Assembly (NCBI GenBank): GCA_021807675.1 | Contig: JAKBCR010000008.1 | Location: 1 to 62,381, forward strand | Reading direction: 5' to 3' | Source: Pseudomonadota bacterium | GTDB lineage: Bacteria; Pseudomonadota; Gammaproteobacteria; Steroidobacterales; Steroidobacteraceae | Length of the DNA: 62,381 bases | Shown here: positions 33,921 to 42,849 of the stretch, in pieces | How positions within the stretch are numbered: the stretch's first letter is position 1 | Layout of the letters: every line of letters starts with the position of its first letter | The notes under the pieces: model-generated | The model's database searches: none | Told to the model about the DNA's origin: nothing | The model's input: only the letters and a program-made list of their open reading frames with translations | Position numbers and translations under genes: made by a program

Positions 33921-34790
33921 CTATCCGGCCGCTTCCAGGGCTGAGGCGATCTCGAGCCATCGCTCCTCGAGACTCGAGATCTCGCGCGACAGCTCACCGT
34001 GGCGGGCGCTCAGAGACCGCTGGTCCGGGGCGTCCCTGCCAGCGTAGGTGTCGGGATCGGCAAGGCGCGACTCTATGTCCGAGCGCTCGGCAACCAGGAG
34101 GAACCGGTCGCATGCGCCGCGCAACAGGGCCCGATCGTGAGAGACGAGCAACAGCGTGCCGGCGTAGCTCTTCAGCCAGCTCTCGAGCCACAGCACCGCG
34201 TCCAGATCGAGGTGATTGGTCGGCTCATCGAGCAGCAGCACGTCCGAGCGGCGCATCAGCGCGCGGGCCAGGTTGGCACGCATCTGCAAACCGCCGGAGA
34301 ACTGGCGTACCGGTTGCTCCAGGTCATCGGGCGCGAAGCCCAGCCCCGCAGCCAGCTGCGCGGCGCGGCTCCTCGCCGCGTAACCACCGAGCCGATCGTA
34401 CTCCGCATGCAGCGTCGCCAGACGCGTGCCGTCGGACGGCAGAGGCGCGGGGCTGCGAGGAGCATCACTTGCGGTGACTTCGTGCTGCGCCTCATCGATC
34501 TGCCCCTCGAGCGTTGCGAGCTCGAGGTCACCCCCGCGGATGTAATCGACAAGAGTCGCGCCCGTCTCCGGCAGCTCCTGCGCGACCGCCGCGGTCGCGA
34601 GACCCGGCGATGCGCGGTATTCGCCGGCATCCGGTGCAAGGTCACCGCGAATGAGGGCCAAGAGTGTGGATTTCCCGCAGCCGTTACGGCCTACGATGCC
34701 GACTTTTTCGCCGCGGAAGATGCTGCAATTCGCAGCGTCAACGAGAACCTGCGGCCCGCGGCGCAGGCGGACGTCGGAAAGAGTCAGCAT
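33921..34790 (-). CDS. Half-size ABC-F ATPase, apparently an internal-deletion hybrid
   Basis: ABC-F proteins normally have two ATPase domains in about 530-640 residues and act on ribosomes. This one has 289. It starts like the first domain: Walker A GRNGCGKST at 34-42, signature FSGGLQMRANLARALM near 164-179, Walker B VLLLDEPTNHLDLDAVLWLE. After SHDR (217-220) it continues as ALLRGACDRFLLVAE, which resembles the end of a second domain. It then passes into SRLADPDTYAG and a coiled segment ending LEERWLEIASALE, typical of the extreme C-terminus of YheS-like proteins. Recombination between the two homologous domains would give this. The single ATPase site looks intact. It may be a remnant or a working short form. 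Confidence 0.8.
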   Translation of the reverse strand: MLTLSDVRLRRGPQVLVDAANCSIFRGEKVGIVGRNGCGKSTLLALIRGDLAPDAGEYRASPGLATAAVAQELPETGATLVDYIRGGDLELATLEGQIDEAQHEVTASDAPRSPAPLPSDGTRLATLHAEYDRLGGYAARSRAAQLAAGLGFAPDDLEQPVRQFSGGLQMRANLARALMRRSDVLLLDEPTNHLDLDAVLWLESWLKSYAGTLLLVSHDRALLRGACDRFLLVAERSDIESRLADPDTYAGRDAPDQRSLSARHGELSREISSLEERWLEIASALEAAG

Positions 34791-34808
34791 CGGGGATCAG
34801 GCGCGCGA

Positions 34809-36953
34809 TTACTCGAGCCGTCCTGGGCCTCGCCCCTTCGGGGCCACCGAGCGCGGGAGCGCTCGGTGTTGTAAATCGCTCCCGGCGATTTGCTCGACGC
34901 CGACACCGCCCGCATCCTGCGCGTGGCGCGCGAAGACGGCTCCCGAGGCTGCCTGGCGCTGCAGCAACGCGAGCAGCTCCTCGGACTTCAGCGGCTCACC
35001 GAAGAGTCTCCCCTGCGCGTAGTGACAGCCGGCGCGGCGCAGGAACTCGAGCTGGCTGACCGACTCCACGCCCTCGGCGATGACCTCGATCTCGAGGTTG
35101 CGGCCCATCTCGATGATGGTACGAACCAGGGTGGCGTTGCCGGCGTTCTCGCCGACGTCGCGCACGAAGGACTGATCGATCTTGAGCGTGTCGATAGGGA
35201 ACTGCTGCAGGGCGGAAAGCGAGGAGTAGCCCGTGCCGAAGTCATCGATGGACAGATGCAGACCCATCGCGTAGAGCTCGTCGAGCAGGCGCAGGGTGCG
35301 CTTGGTGTCCGCCATCAGCGTGGTCTCGGTGATCTCGAGCTCGAAGGCGGTCGGCGAGACGCCGTGGCGGCGGAACACGGAGCGACAGCGCAGGATGAAG
35401 CTGGCCTGGCGCAGCTGCTTCAGGGAGAGATTGAGCGAAATGCGACCGGGGTCACCGATCTCGGTCTGCATCTGCCGGTAATCCATGCAGACACGATTCA
35501 ACACCCACTCGCCGATGTCGAGGATGAGATTGGTCTCCTCCGCCAGCGGGATGAACCGGGAGGGCGGGATGTCGCCGTGTCCCGGCAGTCGCCAGCGCAG
35601 CAACGCCTCGGCGCCGATGATGCGGCCGCTCGCGATGTCCACCTTGGGCTGGTAGCGGATCACGAGCTCATCGCGCTCGAGGGCGCGACGCAGCTTGCTC
35701 TTGAGGATCAGCCGCTCGACGGCCGCGGCGTTCATCTCCGGAGAATAGAAGGCGAACGTATTGCCGCCGTTCTGCTTCGAGTAGTACATCGCCGCGTCGG
35801 CGTTACGGATGAGGTCGATCACGTTCTCCGCGTCGCGCGGGCAGAATGCGATACCGATGCTGGCCGTCAGAAATACTTCGTGCTGGTTCAACTGGAAGGC
35901 GCGGCTCACCTCCGTGAGCACGGCGCGCGCGAGGTGCGCGATGGGGCCGCGGTTGTCGGCCTCCGCGGGGAGGCCGTCGAGCACCAGGGCGAACTCGTCA
36001 CCGGCGAGGCGTCCGAGCAGCGCGCCTTTCGGCAGTGCGCCCGTGAGACGCTCGGCCAGTACCTCGAGCACGCGGTCCCCGGCGCCATGCCCGAAGGTGT
36101 CATTGACCTCCTTGAAGCGATCCATGTCGAGGTAAAGGAGCGCCACCGCCTGCCCGCTGCGCAGCCCTCTCGCGATGGTCTGCTGCAGCACGTGCTGGAA
36201 CTGCATGCGGTTGGGAACCTTGGTGAGCGCATCGTAGCGGGCGAGGTAACGGATGCGCCGCTCCGCTCGCTTGCGGTCGGTGATATTGCGCGCGACGAAG
36301 ATGTTGCCCTGAAACTGCGGATCGGCGCTCTCGATCCTCGACCCGGTGAGCGACACGGGGATGGTCTGCGCCCCGCGGGTGCGCACCACGGTCTCCCGGG
36401 TTTCCTGGGCGGCTTGCATCAGGTCGAAGCCTTCGCGCTCGCGCTCATCCAGGATCGCGACGATGCTGCGTCCGAGGAGCTCCTCCTCACTGTACGCGAG
36501 CAGCTTGCAGGCGGCGGAATTGGCCACCTTCACGACCCCGTCCGGAGAGGTGACGAACACGGCGTCCGTCATGCTGTTGAGGACGCTGTGAAGGTAATTT
36601 TTATGAATGGTCGATTGGCGCAGCCTCGAGCGCATGCGCTCGAGGGCCTGCTCCAGCTCGCCGATGATGTCGCTGCGGCGGACCTCGATCTGCCGGGTAT
36701 AGTCGCCCTGGCCGACGCGCTCGGCGCTGCGAATGAGCGCCGCCGTGGAGGACTGAATGCCGCGGGCCGCCCGCCAGGCGATCACCGCCGCGACGAGACT
36801 GCCGAAGACGGCCAGCGCGCTGACCCCCTGGACGGTAAGCGGATCGGGCGGGAGCCGCCAGATGAGAAATCCGATCACGGCGGCAGTCGCGAGCAGCACG
36901 ATCGCAAACGCGGCACTCGCGTACTTCAGCTTGAGATTGGCGGACTTCACCAA
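34809..36953 (-). CDS. Membrane PAS-GGDEF-EAL cyclic-di-GMP protein
   Basis: The 714-residue protein has two N-terminal transmembrane helices (about 10-32 and 42-60), a HAMP-like segment, a PAS domain (about 120-230), a GGDEF domain (235-400) and an EAL domain (405-665). The cyclase signature reads RLAGDEFAL, that is AGDEF. The EAL domain keeps EALLRW, SLNLSLKQL, ELEITET, DDFGTGYSSL and LKIDQSFV, so phosphodiesterase activity on c-di-GMP is likely; cyclase activity is uncertain. The final about 28 residues are encoded by repeat C2 and are not part of the EAL fold. ATG 36953 is the start. The HD-domain gene lies upstream on the same strand. Confidence 0.92.
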   Translation of the reverse strand: MVKSANLKLKYASAAFAIVLLATAAVIGFLIWRLPPDPLTVQGVSALAVFGSLVAAVIAWRAARGIQSSTAALIRSAERVGQGDYTRQIEVRRSDIIGELEQALERMRSRLRQSTIHKNYLHSVLNSMTDAVFVTSPDGVVKVANSAACKLLAYSEEELLGRSIVAILDEREREGFDLMQAAQETRETVVRTRGAQTIPVSLTGSRIESADPQFQGNIFVARNITDRKRAERRIRYLARYDALTKVPNRMQFQHVLQQTIARGLRSGQAVALLYLDMDRFKEVNDTFGHGAGDRVLEVLAERLTGALPKGALLGRLAGDEFALVLDGLPAEADNRGPIAHLARAVLTEVSRAFQLNQHEVFLTASIGIAFCPRDAENVIDLIRNADAAMYYSKQNGGNTFAFYSPEMNAAAVERLILKSKLRRALERDELVIRYQPKVDIASGRIIGAEALLRWRLPGHGDIPPSRFIPLAEETNLILDIGEWVLNRVCMDYRQMQTEIGDPGRISLNLSLKQLRQASFILRCRSVFRRHGVSPTAFELEITETTLMADTKRTLRLLDELYAMGLHLSIDDFGTGYSSLSALQQFPIDTLKIDQSFVRDVGENAGNATLVRTIIEMGRNLEIEVIAEGVESVSQLEFLRRAGCHYAQGRLFGEPLKSEELLALLQRQAASGAVFARHAQDAGGVGVEQIAGSDLQHRALPRSVAPKGRGPGRLE
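34812..34896 (-). repeat. Family C stem-loop repeat, copy C2 (inverted, coding)
   Basis: On the minus strand it starts CGAGCAAATCGCCGGGAGCG, whose AAATCGC-CGGGA-GCGATTT stem is identical to that in C3. It continues with a CCGAGCGC/GCGCTCGG stem and a GCCCC-GAA-GGGGC stem. It lies wholly inside the 3' end of the GGDEF-EAL gene and supplies its last codons and neighbourhood of the stop. Confidence 0.65.
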
Positions 36954-36992
36954 GGGCTAATCGCTCAGTTGGCCCCATATTACGACAGATCG

Positions 36993-37037
36993 AGAGCAAA
37001 TGAGCGAGCGGCCCAGGGCCGTCCCTGGGCCGCGGGG
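36993..37037 (+). repeat. Family B palindromic repeat, copy B4
   Basis: It reads GAGCAAATGAGCGAGCGGCC followed by CAGGGCCGTCCCTGGGCCGCG, so GGCCCAGGG and CCCTGGGCC form a strong stem. It stands 40 bp ahead of the start of the GGDEF-EAL gene, within its leader if transcription starts upstream. Copy C3 follows after 31 bp. Confidence 0.65.
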
Positions 37038-37068
37038 GGTCAATCGAGCAAGAAGGTTGGCCGCGCAC

Positions 37069-37160
37069 AAAATTGCCTGGAGCAATTTTGGACGGCGAAG
37101 CCGGCCCGGAGGGCTCGGCTCAGGATGAGCCGAGCAAATCGCCGGGAGCGATTTGCACCA
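37069..37160 (+). repeat. Family C stem-loop repeat, copy C3
   Basis: Three hairpins in order: AAAATTGC-CTGGA-GCAATTTT (37069-37089), GCTCGGCTCA-GGA-TGAGCCGAGC, and AAATCGC-CGGGA-GCGATTT, ending GCACCA. It fills the space between the HD-domain gene stop (37166) and the GGDEF-EAL gene. With B4 it accounts for most of the 212-bp gap. Confidence 0.7.
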
Positions 37161-37165
37161 ATGAG

Positions 37166-38191
37166 CTAATACCCCGACCAGACTTTCTTTATGTAACCTA
37201 CCATGAGGCCCCGCATGGTGGACATGGGGTCGGCGGCGGCGGCGAAGATGGGCGGCTTGCGCCGCAGCAGCCGCCAGTTCTCGCTCCGCAGCACCTGCCG
37301 CAGATAATCGACATTGCGGTCGATCGCCTCCACGTAGGGGTTTCGGCCCTGATAGAGGTTCTCGAGATGGCGATAGGCGGCGCGGAACTCCCGCTCCAGC
37401 CGCTTCTCGCGCACCTCCGCCACGAAATCCGGCGTCTGGCGCAGCAGGTCCAGACCCGAGGCGTACTTGACCTGCCGGCCGCCATTGGCGGCAATCGGCA
37501 GCGCGACCCCGCCGAGGACGAATTCGGCGTAAAGCCGGTCGCGACACTTCTCGAGATAACAGCGATCCGCCATCTGCGCGATCATGTCGGCGGTGCCGAG
37601 GAGATGCCCCACGGCGATGTCGCGCGGATCGGGAACACGCGCCTCGATCTCGGCGAACGGCAGCTCGTAGCCGGTGAAATGGATGATCTCGCGCGCGATC
37701 GGCACCCAGGCGGCGAGGCCGACCTCGGGCAGGAACTCCTCGAGGAAGCGCGCGCCGCGCGAGACATGGATCCGGGTGAACTCCGCGCCATTGCGCGAGT
37801 CCTGGTCGTCGGCACGGCGCAGATACCCGACATCATGGAAGAGGCCCGTGATGAGGCCGGCGACGGCTCGCTCCCCGCCGAGGCGCTCGACCTGCGAAGC
37901 CTGACGCTCGTACCCGACCAGCAGGCGCGCCAGCGCCAGGGTGATGTCGAGCGTGTGCTGACGGTCGTGGTAGACGGTGTCCACGCCGTAAAAGCCCGGT
38001 ACTTCGCCCGCGAACAACCGCTCGAAGTGCGCGAACGATCGTCGCAAGGGCTCCAGGGGCGCATCGGGCCAAGTGGGCCTGTAAAGTGCCTCGACCGCGC
38101 GCAGCACCGCCTCCGGGGAGCTCACCTGAACGGAATTGGTAACATCGAAGTCACTGCGCCGGGCGCTGCTGATTCTGGTGATTTGTAGCAC
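37166..38191 (-). CDS. HD-domain phosphohydrolase-like protein
   Basis: The 341-residue protein contains an HD domain. The metal-binding histidines and aspartates are visible in YHDRQHTLDITLALARLL, LITGLFHDVGYLRR and REIIHFTGYELPF, with HLLGTADMIAQMADRCYLEK further on. HD domains hydrolyse phosphomonoesters or cyclic nucleotides. The C-terminal 110 residues are specific to this subfamily and unknown. GTG 38191 (VLQITRISS) is chosen; the frame stays open upstream but is not conserved. It lies upstream of the GGDEF-EAL gene on the same strand, separated by repeats B4 and C3. A role in nucleotide signalling is possible but not shown. Confidence 0.82.
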   Translation of the reverse strand: MLQITRISSARRSDFDVTNSVQVSSPEAVLRAVEALYRPTWPDAPLEPLRRSFAHFERLFAGEVPGFYGVDTVYHDRQHTLDITLALARLLVGYERQASQVERLGGERAVAGLITGLFHDVGYLRRADDQDSRNGAEFTRIHVSRGARFLEEFLPEVGLAAWVPIAREIIHFTGYELPFAEIEARVPDPRDIAVGHLLGTADMIAQMADRCYLEKCRDRLYAEFVLGGVALPIAANGGRQVKYASGLDLLRQTPDFVAEVREKRLEREFRAAYRHLENLYQGRNPYVEAIDRNVDYLRQVLRSENWRLLRRKPPIFAAAADPMSTMRGLMVGYIKKVWSGY

Positions 38192-38310
38192 GGCCTTATG
38201 CCGCTCCGCCGGGAGCGAGATTCCGGCCAGTCTATGAGCCGTTCCCCCCTGCCACTGCGAAACGTCGCACAGTTTTCCCGCTTTCCGGCAGGCAGCGCAT
38301 CGAGAAGTGC

Positions 38311-40350
38311 CTAAGCGGCCGTCTCTCCCGGGGCGACTATGCCGTGCTGCAGCAGGAGCGGCCGGATCTGCGGGCGTCGCCCCCGGAACTCGACGAAGGC
38401 TTCCAGGGCGTCCCGGCTGCCTCCCCGCGAGAGGATGGAATCGAGAAATCGTTGCGCCGTAGTCCGGTCGAAGACGCCCCGCTCCTCGAAGGCCGAGAAG
38501 GCGTCCGCGGCGAGGACCTCGGCCCACTTGTAGCTGTAATACCCGGCCGCGTAGCCGCCGGCGAAGATATGTCCAAAGCTATTGGCGAAGCGGTTCCATT
38601 CCGGTGCCGGCACGACCCCCACCTGCCGCCGCACTTGCTGCAGCACCTCACGCACGCGCCCGCCGCGCTCCGGTGAGTACTCGGCATGCAGCCGGAAATC
38701 GAACAGCGCCAACTCCAGCTGCCGCACCATCTGCAGCCCCGCGTGGAAGCTGCGCGTCGCGCGCAGCCGATCCTGCATCAGCGCCGGCAGCGGCGCCCCG
38801 GTTCGGTAGTGGCTCGAGATGCGGCTGAGCACATCGGGGTGCCACGCATAGTTCTCCATGAACTGGCTCGGCAACTCGACGGCATCCCAGGCGACACCGT
38901 TGATACCTGCGATGCTCGGATAGTCGACGCGCGTCAGCAGATGATGAAGGCCGTGCCCGAACTCGTGAAAGAGTGTCAGCACGTCATCGTGCGTGAGCTG
39001 GGCCGGACGGCCATCGCCGGGAGGCAAGACATTGCACACGAGATAGGCGACCGGCAGCGCCGAGCCCGAGTGCAGATGCTTGCGGCCGATGCACTCGTCC
39101 ATCCAGGCGCCGCTGCGCTTGCTCGGCCGCGCGTAAGCGTCGAGATAGAAGCTGCCGACCGGCCGGCCGGCGGCGCTCTCGATCTCGTAGAAGCGGATGT
39201 CAGGGTGCCACACCGGGGCGCCGCTTCGCTCACGGATGCGCACGTCGAAGAGCCTCTCGGCGACCTCGAACAGACCCGCGAGCACCCGCGGCAGCGGGAA
39301 GTAGGGGCGCAGCTCCTCCTGCGAGACGGCGTAGCGCTCGCGCTGCAGCCGCTCCGCATAAAACCCCACGTCCCAGGCTTCGAGCTTAGCTCCGGCGAAA
39401 GCCTCGAGCTCCTCGAACTCCTTCACGGCCGCAGGCCGCCCCGATCGCGCCAACTCCTCGAGAAACTGCATGACTTCCGCGACGCTGTGCGCCATGCGGG
39501 TGGCCAGCGCGTACTGCGCGTAATTGCCGAAGCCGAGAATCCGCGCCGCCTCGTAACGCTTGCGCAGGATCCGCTCCATGGCGTCCGCGTTGTCCCACTT
39601 TCCGGCATTGGGGCCCTGATCTGAGGCGCGCGTGGTCCATGCCTCGTAAAAGGCGCGGCGCAAGACCTCGGACTCCGCGTCGGTCACCACTGCGACGTAG
39701 GTCGGTTGGTCGAGCGTCAGGATCCAGCCTTCGAGCCTCTGGTCGTGGGCGCGCCGGCGCGCCTGATCGATGAGCATCTCGTTGAGGCCGCGAAGCAGCG
39801 CCCGGTCCGTGACCCGGTAGCTCCAGCCATTGGTCGCATCGAGCACGTTCTCCTCGAACTTCGCCTGCAGTCCGGTGAGCTCCAGCATCACGTCCTTGAA
39901 GCGCTGCTTGTCGGCGGCGGCGAGTCCGACGCCGGCGAGCCGGAAGTCGCGCAGTGCGTGCTCTATCACGCGGCGTTGCGCCGGATCGAGCCCGGCGCCT
40001 TCCCGCTCCTCGATCGCGCGGTAAGCCCGGAAGAGCGGCTCACTCTGGGCAAGATCGGTGTGGTAGGCGGAAAGAAGCGGCAGGCAGGTGTTGTATGCGG
40101 CGCGCAGCGCCTCGGAGTTGAGTACGGCGTTCAGGTGGCTCACGGGCGACCAGGTGCGCGACACCCTGTGCTGCAGCTCTTCCAGCGGCTCCACGACGGT
40201 GGCGAAGGTCGGGGCATCCCGGGCGGCGATCTCGTCTATTCGCTCCCGGGCACGGGACAGCGCCGCACGAACCGCCGGCTCGACGTGCTCCGGCCGGATG
40301 CGCGGAAAGGCCGGGAGCGGCTCCTCGGCGAGCAGGGGATTGTCCATCAT
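38311..40350 (-). CDS. prlC: Oligopeptidase A (M3 family zinc peptidase)
   Basis: This cytoplasmic zinc metallopeptidase degrades short peptides, including cleaved signal peptides. The 679-residue protein has the M3 fold. The active site HEFGHGLHHLLTRVDYP holds the HExxH motif, and the downstream glutamate is in NGVAWDAVELPSQFMENYAW. IRFYEIESAAGRPVGSFYLD and AGYYSYKWAEVLAADAFSAF are also typical. The start is ATG 40350 or 40347. It is divergent from glutathione reductase. Confidence 0.96.
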   Translation of the reverse strand: MMDNPLLAEEPLPAFPRIRPEHVEPAVRAALSRARERIDEIAARDAPTFATVVEPLEELQHRVSRTWSPVSHLNAVLNSEALRAAYNTCLPLLSAYHTDLAQSEPLFRAYRAIEEREGAGLDPAQRRVIEHALRDFRLAGVGLAAADKQRFKDVMLELTGLQAKFEENVLDATNGWSYRVTDRALLRGLNEMLIDQARRRAHDQRLEGWILTLDQPTYVAVVTDAESEVLRRAFYEAWTTRASDQGPNAGKWDNADAMERILRKRYEAARILGFGNYAQYALATRMAHSVAEVMQFLEELARSGRPAAVKEFEELEAFAGAKLEAWDVGFYAERLQRERYAVSQEELRPYFPLPRVLAGLFEVAERLFDVRIRERSGAPVWHPDIRFYEIESAAGRPVGSFYLDAYARPSKRSGAWMDECIGRKHLHSGSALPVAYLVCNVLPPGDGRPAQLTHDDVLTLFHEFGHGLHHLLTRVDYPSIAGINGVAWDAVELPSQFMENYAWHPDVLSRISSHYRTGAPLPALMQDRLRATRSFHAGLQMVRQLELALFDFRLHAEYSPERGGRVREVLQQVRRQVGVVPAPEWNRFANSFGHIFAGGYAAGYYSYKWAEVLAADAFSAFEERGVFDRTTAQRFLDSILSRGGSRDALEAFVEFRGRRPQIRPLLLQHGIVAPGETAA

Positions 40351-40613
40351 TCACCTCGATTCTGTTGGCGCGGAGCGCCGCGGCGGCCGGAAGACTATGC
40401 GGAGCAATTTTGAATGCCGGACGTTGTCCGGGCGAGCCCGTAAAGCGCTGGGGCGCGTAGAGCCGCGGCGCATCGACGCGCCGAATCACTACCGGCGAGA
40501 CGCGCACACAGTCACCGGAGCGACCGCCGGGTTGACTTCGCCGGCAAGAACGCGGCTTTTACCGGCCTGATCGGTCCCTTTCGGTCCAACCATTCTGCCA
40601 GCTAAAATGCCGC
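40351..40613. other. Divergent intergenic region prlC-gor
   Basis: A 263-bp gap that must hold both promoters. A perfect hairpin CCGGAC-GTT-GTCCGG lies at 40417-40431, preceded by GGAGCAATTTTG, which matches 12 bases of the first family C stem, so a decayed C copy is possible. TTGACT (40532-40537) and TTTTAC (40557-40562), 19 bp apart, form a weak promoter candidate toward gor. Confidence 0.4.
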
Positions 40614-41963
40614 ATGGGTGAATTTGATCTCATAGTGATCGGAGGCGGCAGCGGCGGGCTTGCCGCGGCACAACGCGCGGCAGAGTACGGCGCCAGGGTG
40701 GCGCTGGTGGAGTCGCACCGTCTGGGTGGCACCTGCGTGAACGTCGGGTGCGTACCGAAGAAGGTCATGTGGAACGCGGCCGATCTTGCCGAGGGGCTGC
40801 GGGACGCGCCCGACTACGGCTTCGCAGTTTCGGCGGGGATGCACGACTGGGCACTTCTCAAGGAGAAGCGCGACGCTTACGTCATGCGCCTGAACGGGAT
40901 CTACGAGGGCAATCTCGCCAAGCGTGGCGTCACGCTCGTCCGCGGCCGTGCGCACTTCCTGGACGGGCGGACGGTCGCGGCAGCGGGCTCCTCGCTCTGC
41001 GCGCCCCATATCATCATCGCCACCGGTGGCCGTCCGTTGCTGCCGCCCATCCTGGGTGCGCAGCTCGGCATCACCTCCGACGGCTTCTTCGATCTACCGC
41101 GCAGGCCTGAGCGGGTCGCGATCGTCGGCAGCGGCTATATCGCCGTGGAGCTGACCGGCATTTTCGCCGCGCTCGGCTCGAACGTGACGCTCGTCCTGCG
41201 GGGCGAGACGGCACTGAAGCATTTCGACTCCATGATCGGAGAGTCGATGCTGAAGATCCTTCGCGATGAGGGCGTGAGCATCGTTACACAGGCGTGGCCC
41301 TCGGCGCTCGACTGCGACGCACGGGGATCTCTCGCGCTCTCACTTCGCGACGGGCGACGGCTGGAGCCGTTCGACTGCGTGCTCTGGGCCATCGGGCGCG
41401 CGCCCGCGGTGGAGGAGCTGGGACTCGAGCGGCCGGAAGTGGAGCTCGATGCCTATGGCTTCATCGTCACCGACAAGTATCAGAACACGAGCGTCCCCGG
41501 CGTGTACGCCATTGGCGACGTCACCGGCAGGGCGCCGCTGACGCCTGTGGCGATCGCGGCCGGCCGCCGCCTGAGCGATCGTCTCTTCGGCGGCAAGGGC
41601 GACCGGCACCTCGACTATCACAACATCCCCACGGTCGTGTTCGGGCACCCCCCGATCGGCACCGTGGGCCTCACCGAGCAAGCCGCACGCGACGACTATG
41701 GCGATGAGGCTGTCACCGTCTTCAAGTCGAGCTTCATCCCGATGTACCACGCGCTCACCACGGCCAAGCCGCGCTGCGACATGAAGCTGGTGACCGTCGG
41801 TCCGAAGCGGCACGTCGTCGGCGTGCACGTCGTCGGCCCCGGCGCGGACGAGATGATGCAGGGCTTCGCGGTCGCCGTGAGGATGAGGGCCACCAAGGAG
41901 GACTTCGACGATACGGTGGCGATCCATCCCACCAGCGCCGAAGAGCTGGTCACGATGCGGTAA
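40614..41963 (+). CDS. gor: Glutathione-disulfide reductase
   Basis: A flavoprotein that reduces oxidised glutathione with NADPH. The 449-residue protein has the FAD-binding [20 protein letters not shown] and the redox-active disulfide in [16 protein letters not shown]. The NADPH-binding domain follows ([20 protein letters not shown]), then the FAD motif [19 protein letters not shown]. The C-terminal [12 protein letters not shown] provides the catalytic histidine-glutamate pair from the partner subunit. ATG 40614 begins the FAD fold directly. Its end overlaps the convergent aroE gene by 14 bp. Confidence 0.96.
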   Translation: MGEFDLIVIGGGSGGLAAAQRAAEYGARVALVESHRLGGTCVNVGCVPKKVMWNAADLAEGLRDAPDYGFAVSAGMHDWALLKEKRDAYVMRLNGIYEGNLAKRGVTLVRGRAHFLDGRTVAAAGSSLCAPHIIIATGGRPLLPPILGAQLGITSDGFFDLPRRPERVAIVGSGYIAVELTGIFAALGSNVTLVLRGETALKHFDSMIGESMLKILRDEGVSIVTQAWPSALDCDARGSLALSLRDGRRLEPFDCVLWAIGRAPAVEELGLERPEVELDAYGFIVTDKYQNTSVPGVYAIGDVTGRAPLTPVAIAAGRRLSDRLFGGKGDRHLDYHNIPTVVFGHPPIGTVGLTEQAARDDYGDEAVTVFKSSFIPMYHALTTAKPRCDMKLVTVGPKRHVVGVHVVGPGADEMMQGFAVAVRMRATKEDFDDTVAIHPTSAEELVTMR

Positions 41964-42780
41964 GGGCCGCGAGCACCGGCCCGGTGAGTGGCCTCGCCCC
42001 GCGCCAAAGACGGAAGGACTCCGCGGCCTGCTCGACGAGCATGCCCCAGCCCGGCACTGCCGCGCGGCAGCCGACCTCCACGCTCCAGCGGACGAAGGGG
42101 GTGTCGCCACCCTTTCCGTATGCCATGTCGTAGCAGAACGTATCGGATCCAACCACGGACACCGGCAGGTCGGGGATCTCTCCCGTGAGGCTCGCGGAAG
42201 TGGCATTGATGATGAGATCGAATGCCCCGCCCGCCAGATAGCGAAAGCCCACGCCCTGCACGTTGCCCAGTGGCGCGAATGCCGCCGCCAACGCCTTCGC
42301 CCGATCCGCGGTACGGTTGGCGATCACCACCAGCTCCGGCGTAAGGCCGAGGAGCGGAGCGAGCACGCCACGCGCGGCTCCGCCCGCCCCGACGATCAGG
42401 ACGCGGCGGCGGGTCACGACCACCCGTTGATTGACGCAAAGGTCCTGCGTGAGCCCGACCCCATCCGTGTTGTCGCCGAGCAGGGTCCCGTCCTTGCGCA
42501 TCGCCAGAGTGTTGACGGCGCCGGCGTGTTGGGCACGCTTGGTCAGCTCGTCGGCCCGGGCGACGGCGGCGATCTTGTACGGAAGCGTGACGTTCAGTCC
42601 CCGGCCGCCCTGGGCGAAGAACGCGCTGATACGCTCCTCGAAATCCTCCGGCGCGAAGTCGAACAGGCGATAGCTCATGGCCTGGCCCGTCTGGCGCGCG
42701 AACATGGCGTGGATGAAGGGTGAGAGGCTGTGGGCAACGGGGTGACCCACGACCCCGTACTGATCGAGGGAGCCATTCAT
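41950..42780 (-). CDS. aroE: Shikimate dehydrogenase
   Basis: AroE reduces 3-dehydroshikimate to shikimate with NADPH in aromatic amino-acid synthesis. The 276-residue protein has the substrate motif [20 protein letters not shown], the catalytic lysine in [18 protein letters not shown], and the nucleotide-binding [28 protein letters not shown] carries the NADP-preferring arginine. [17 protein letters not shown] and [18 protein letters not shown] close the fold. The start is ATG 42780. It is convergent with gor, with overlapping 3' ends. Confidence 0.96.
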   Translation of the reverse strand: MNGSLDQYGVVGHPVAHSLSPFIHAMFARQTGQAMSYRLFDFAPEDFEERISAFFAQGGRGLNVTLPYKIAAVARADELTKRAQHAGAVNTLAMRKDGTLLGDNTDGVGLTQDLCVNQRVVVTRRRVLIVGAGGAARGVLAPLLGLTPELVVIANRTADRAKALAAAFAPLGNVQGVGFRYLAGGAFDLIINATSASLTGEIPDLPVSVVGSDTFCYDMAYGKGGDTPFVRWSVEVGCRAAVPGWGMLVEQAAESFRLWRGARPLTGPVLAALTAS

Positions 42781-42849
42781 GCCCGAATTCTGCTCCCCGG
42801 CCGCGCCGGCGTCACGGCTTGGGTCCTCAGCGGGGCGCGCGAATGGCCA

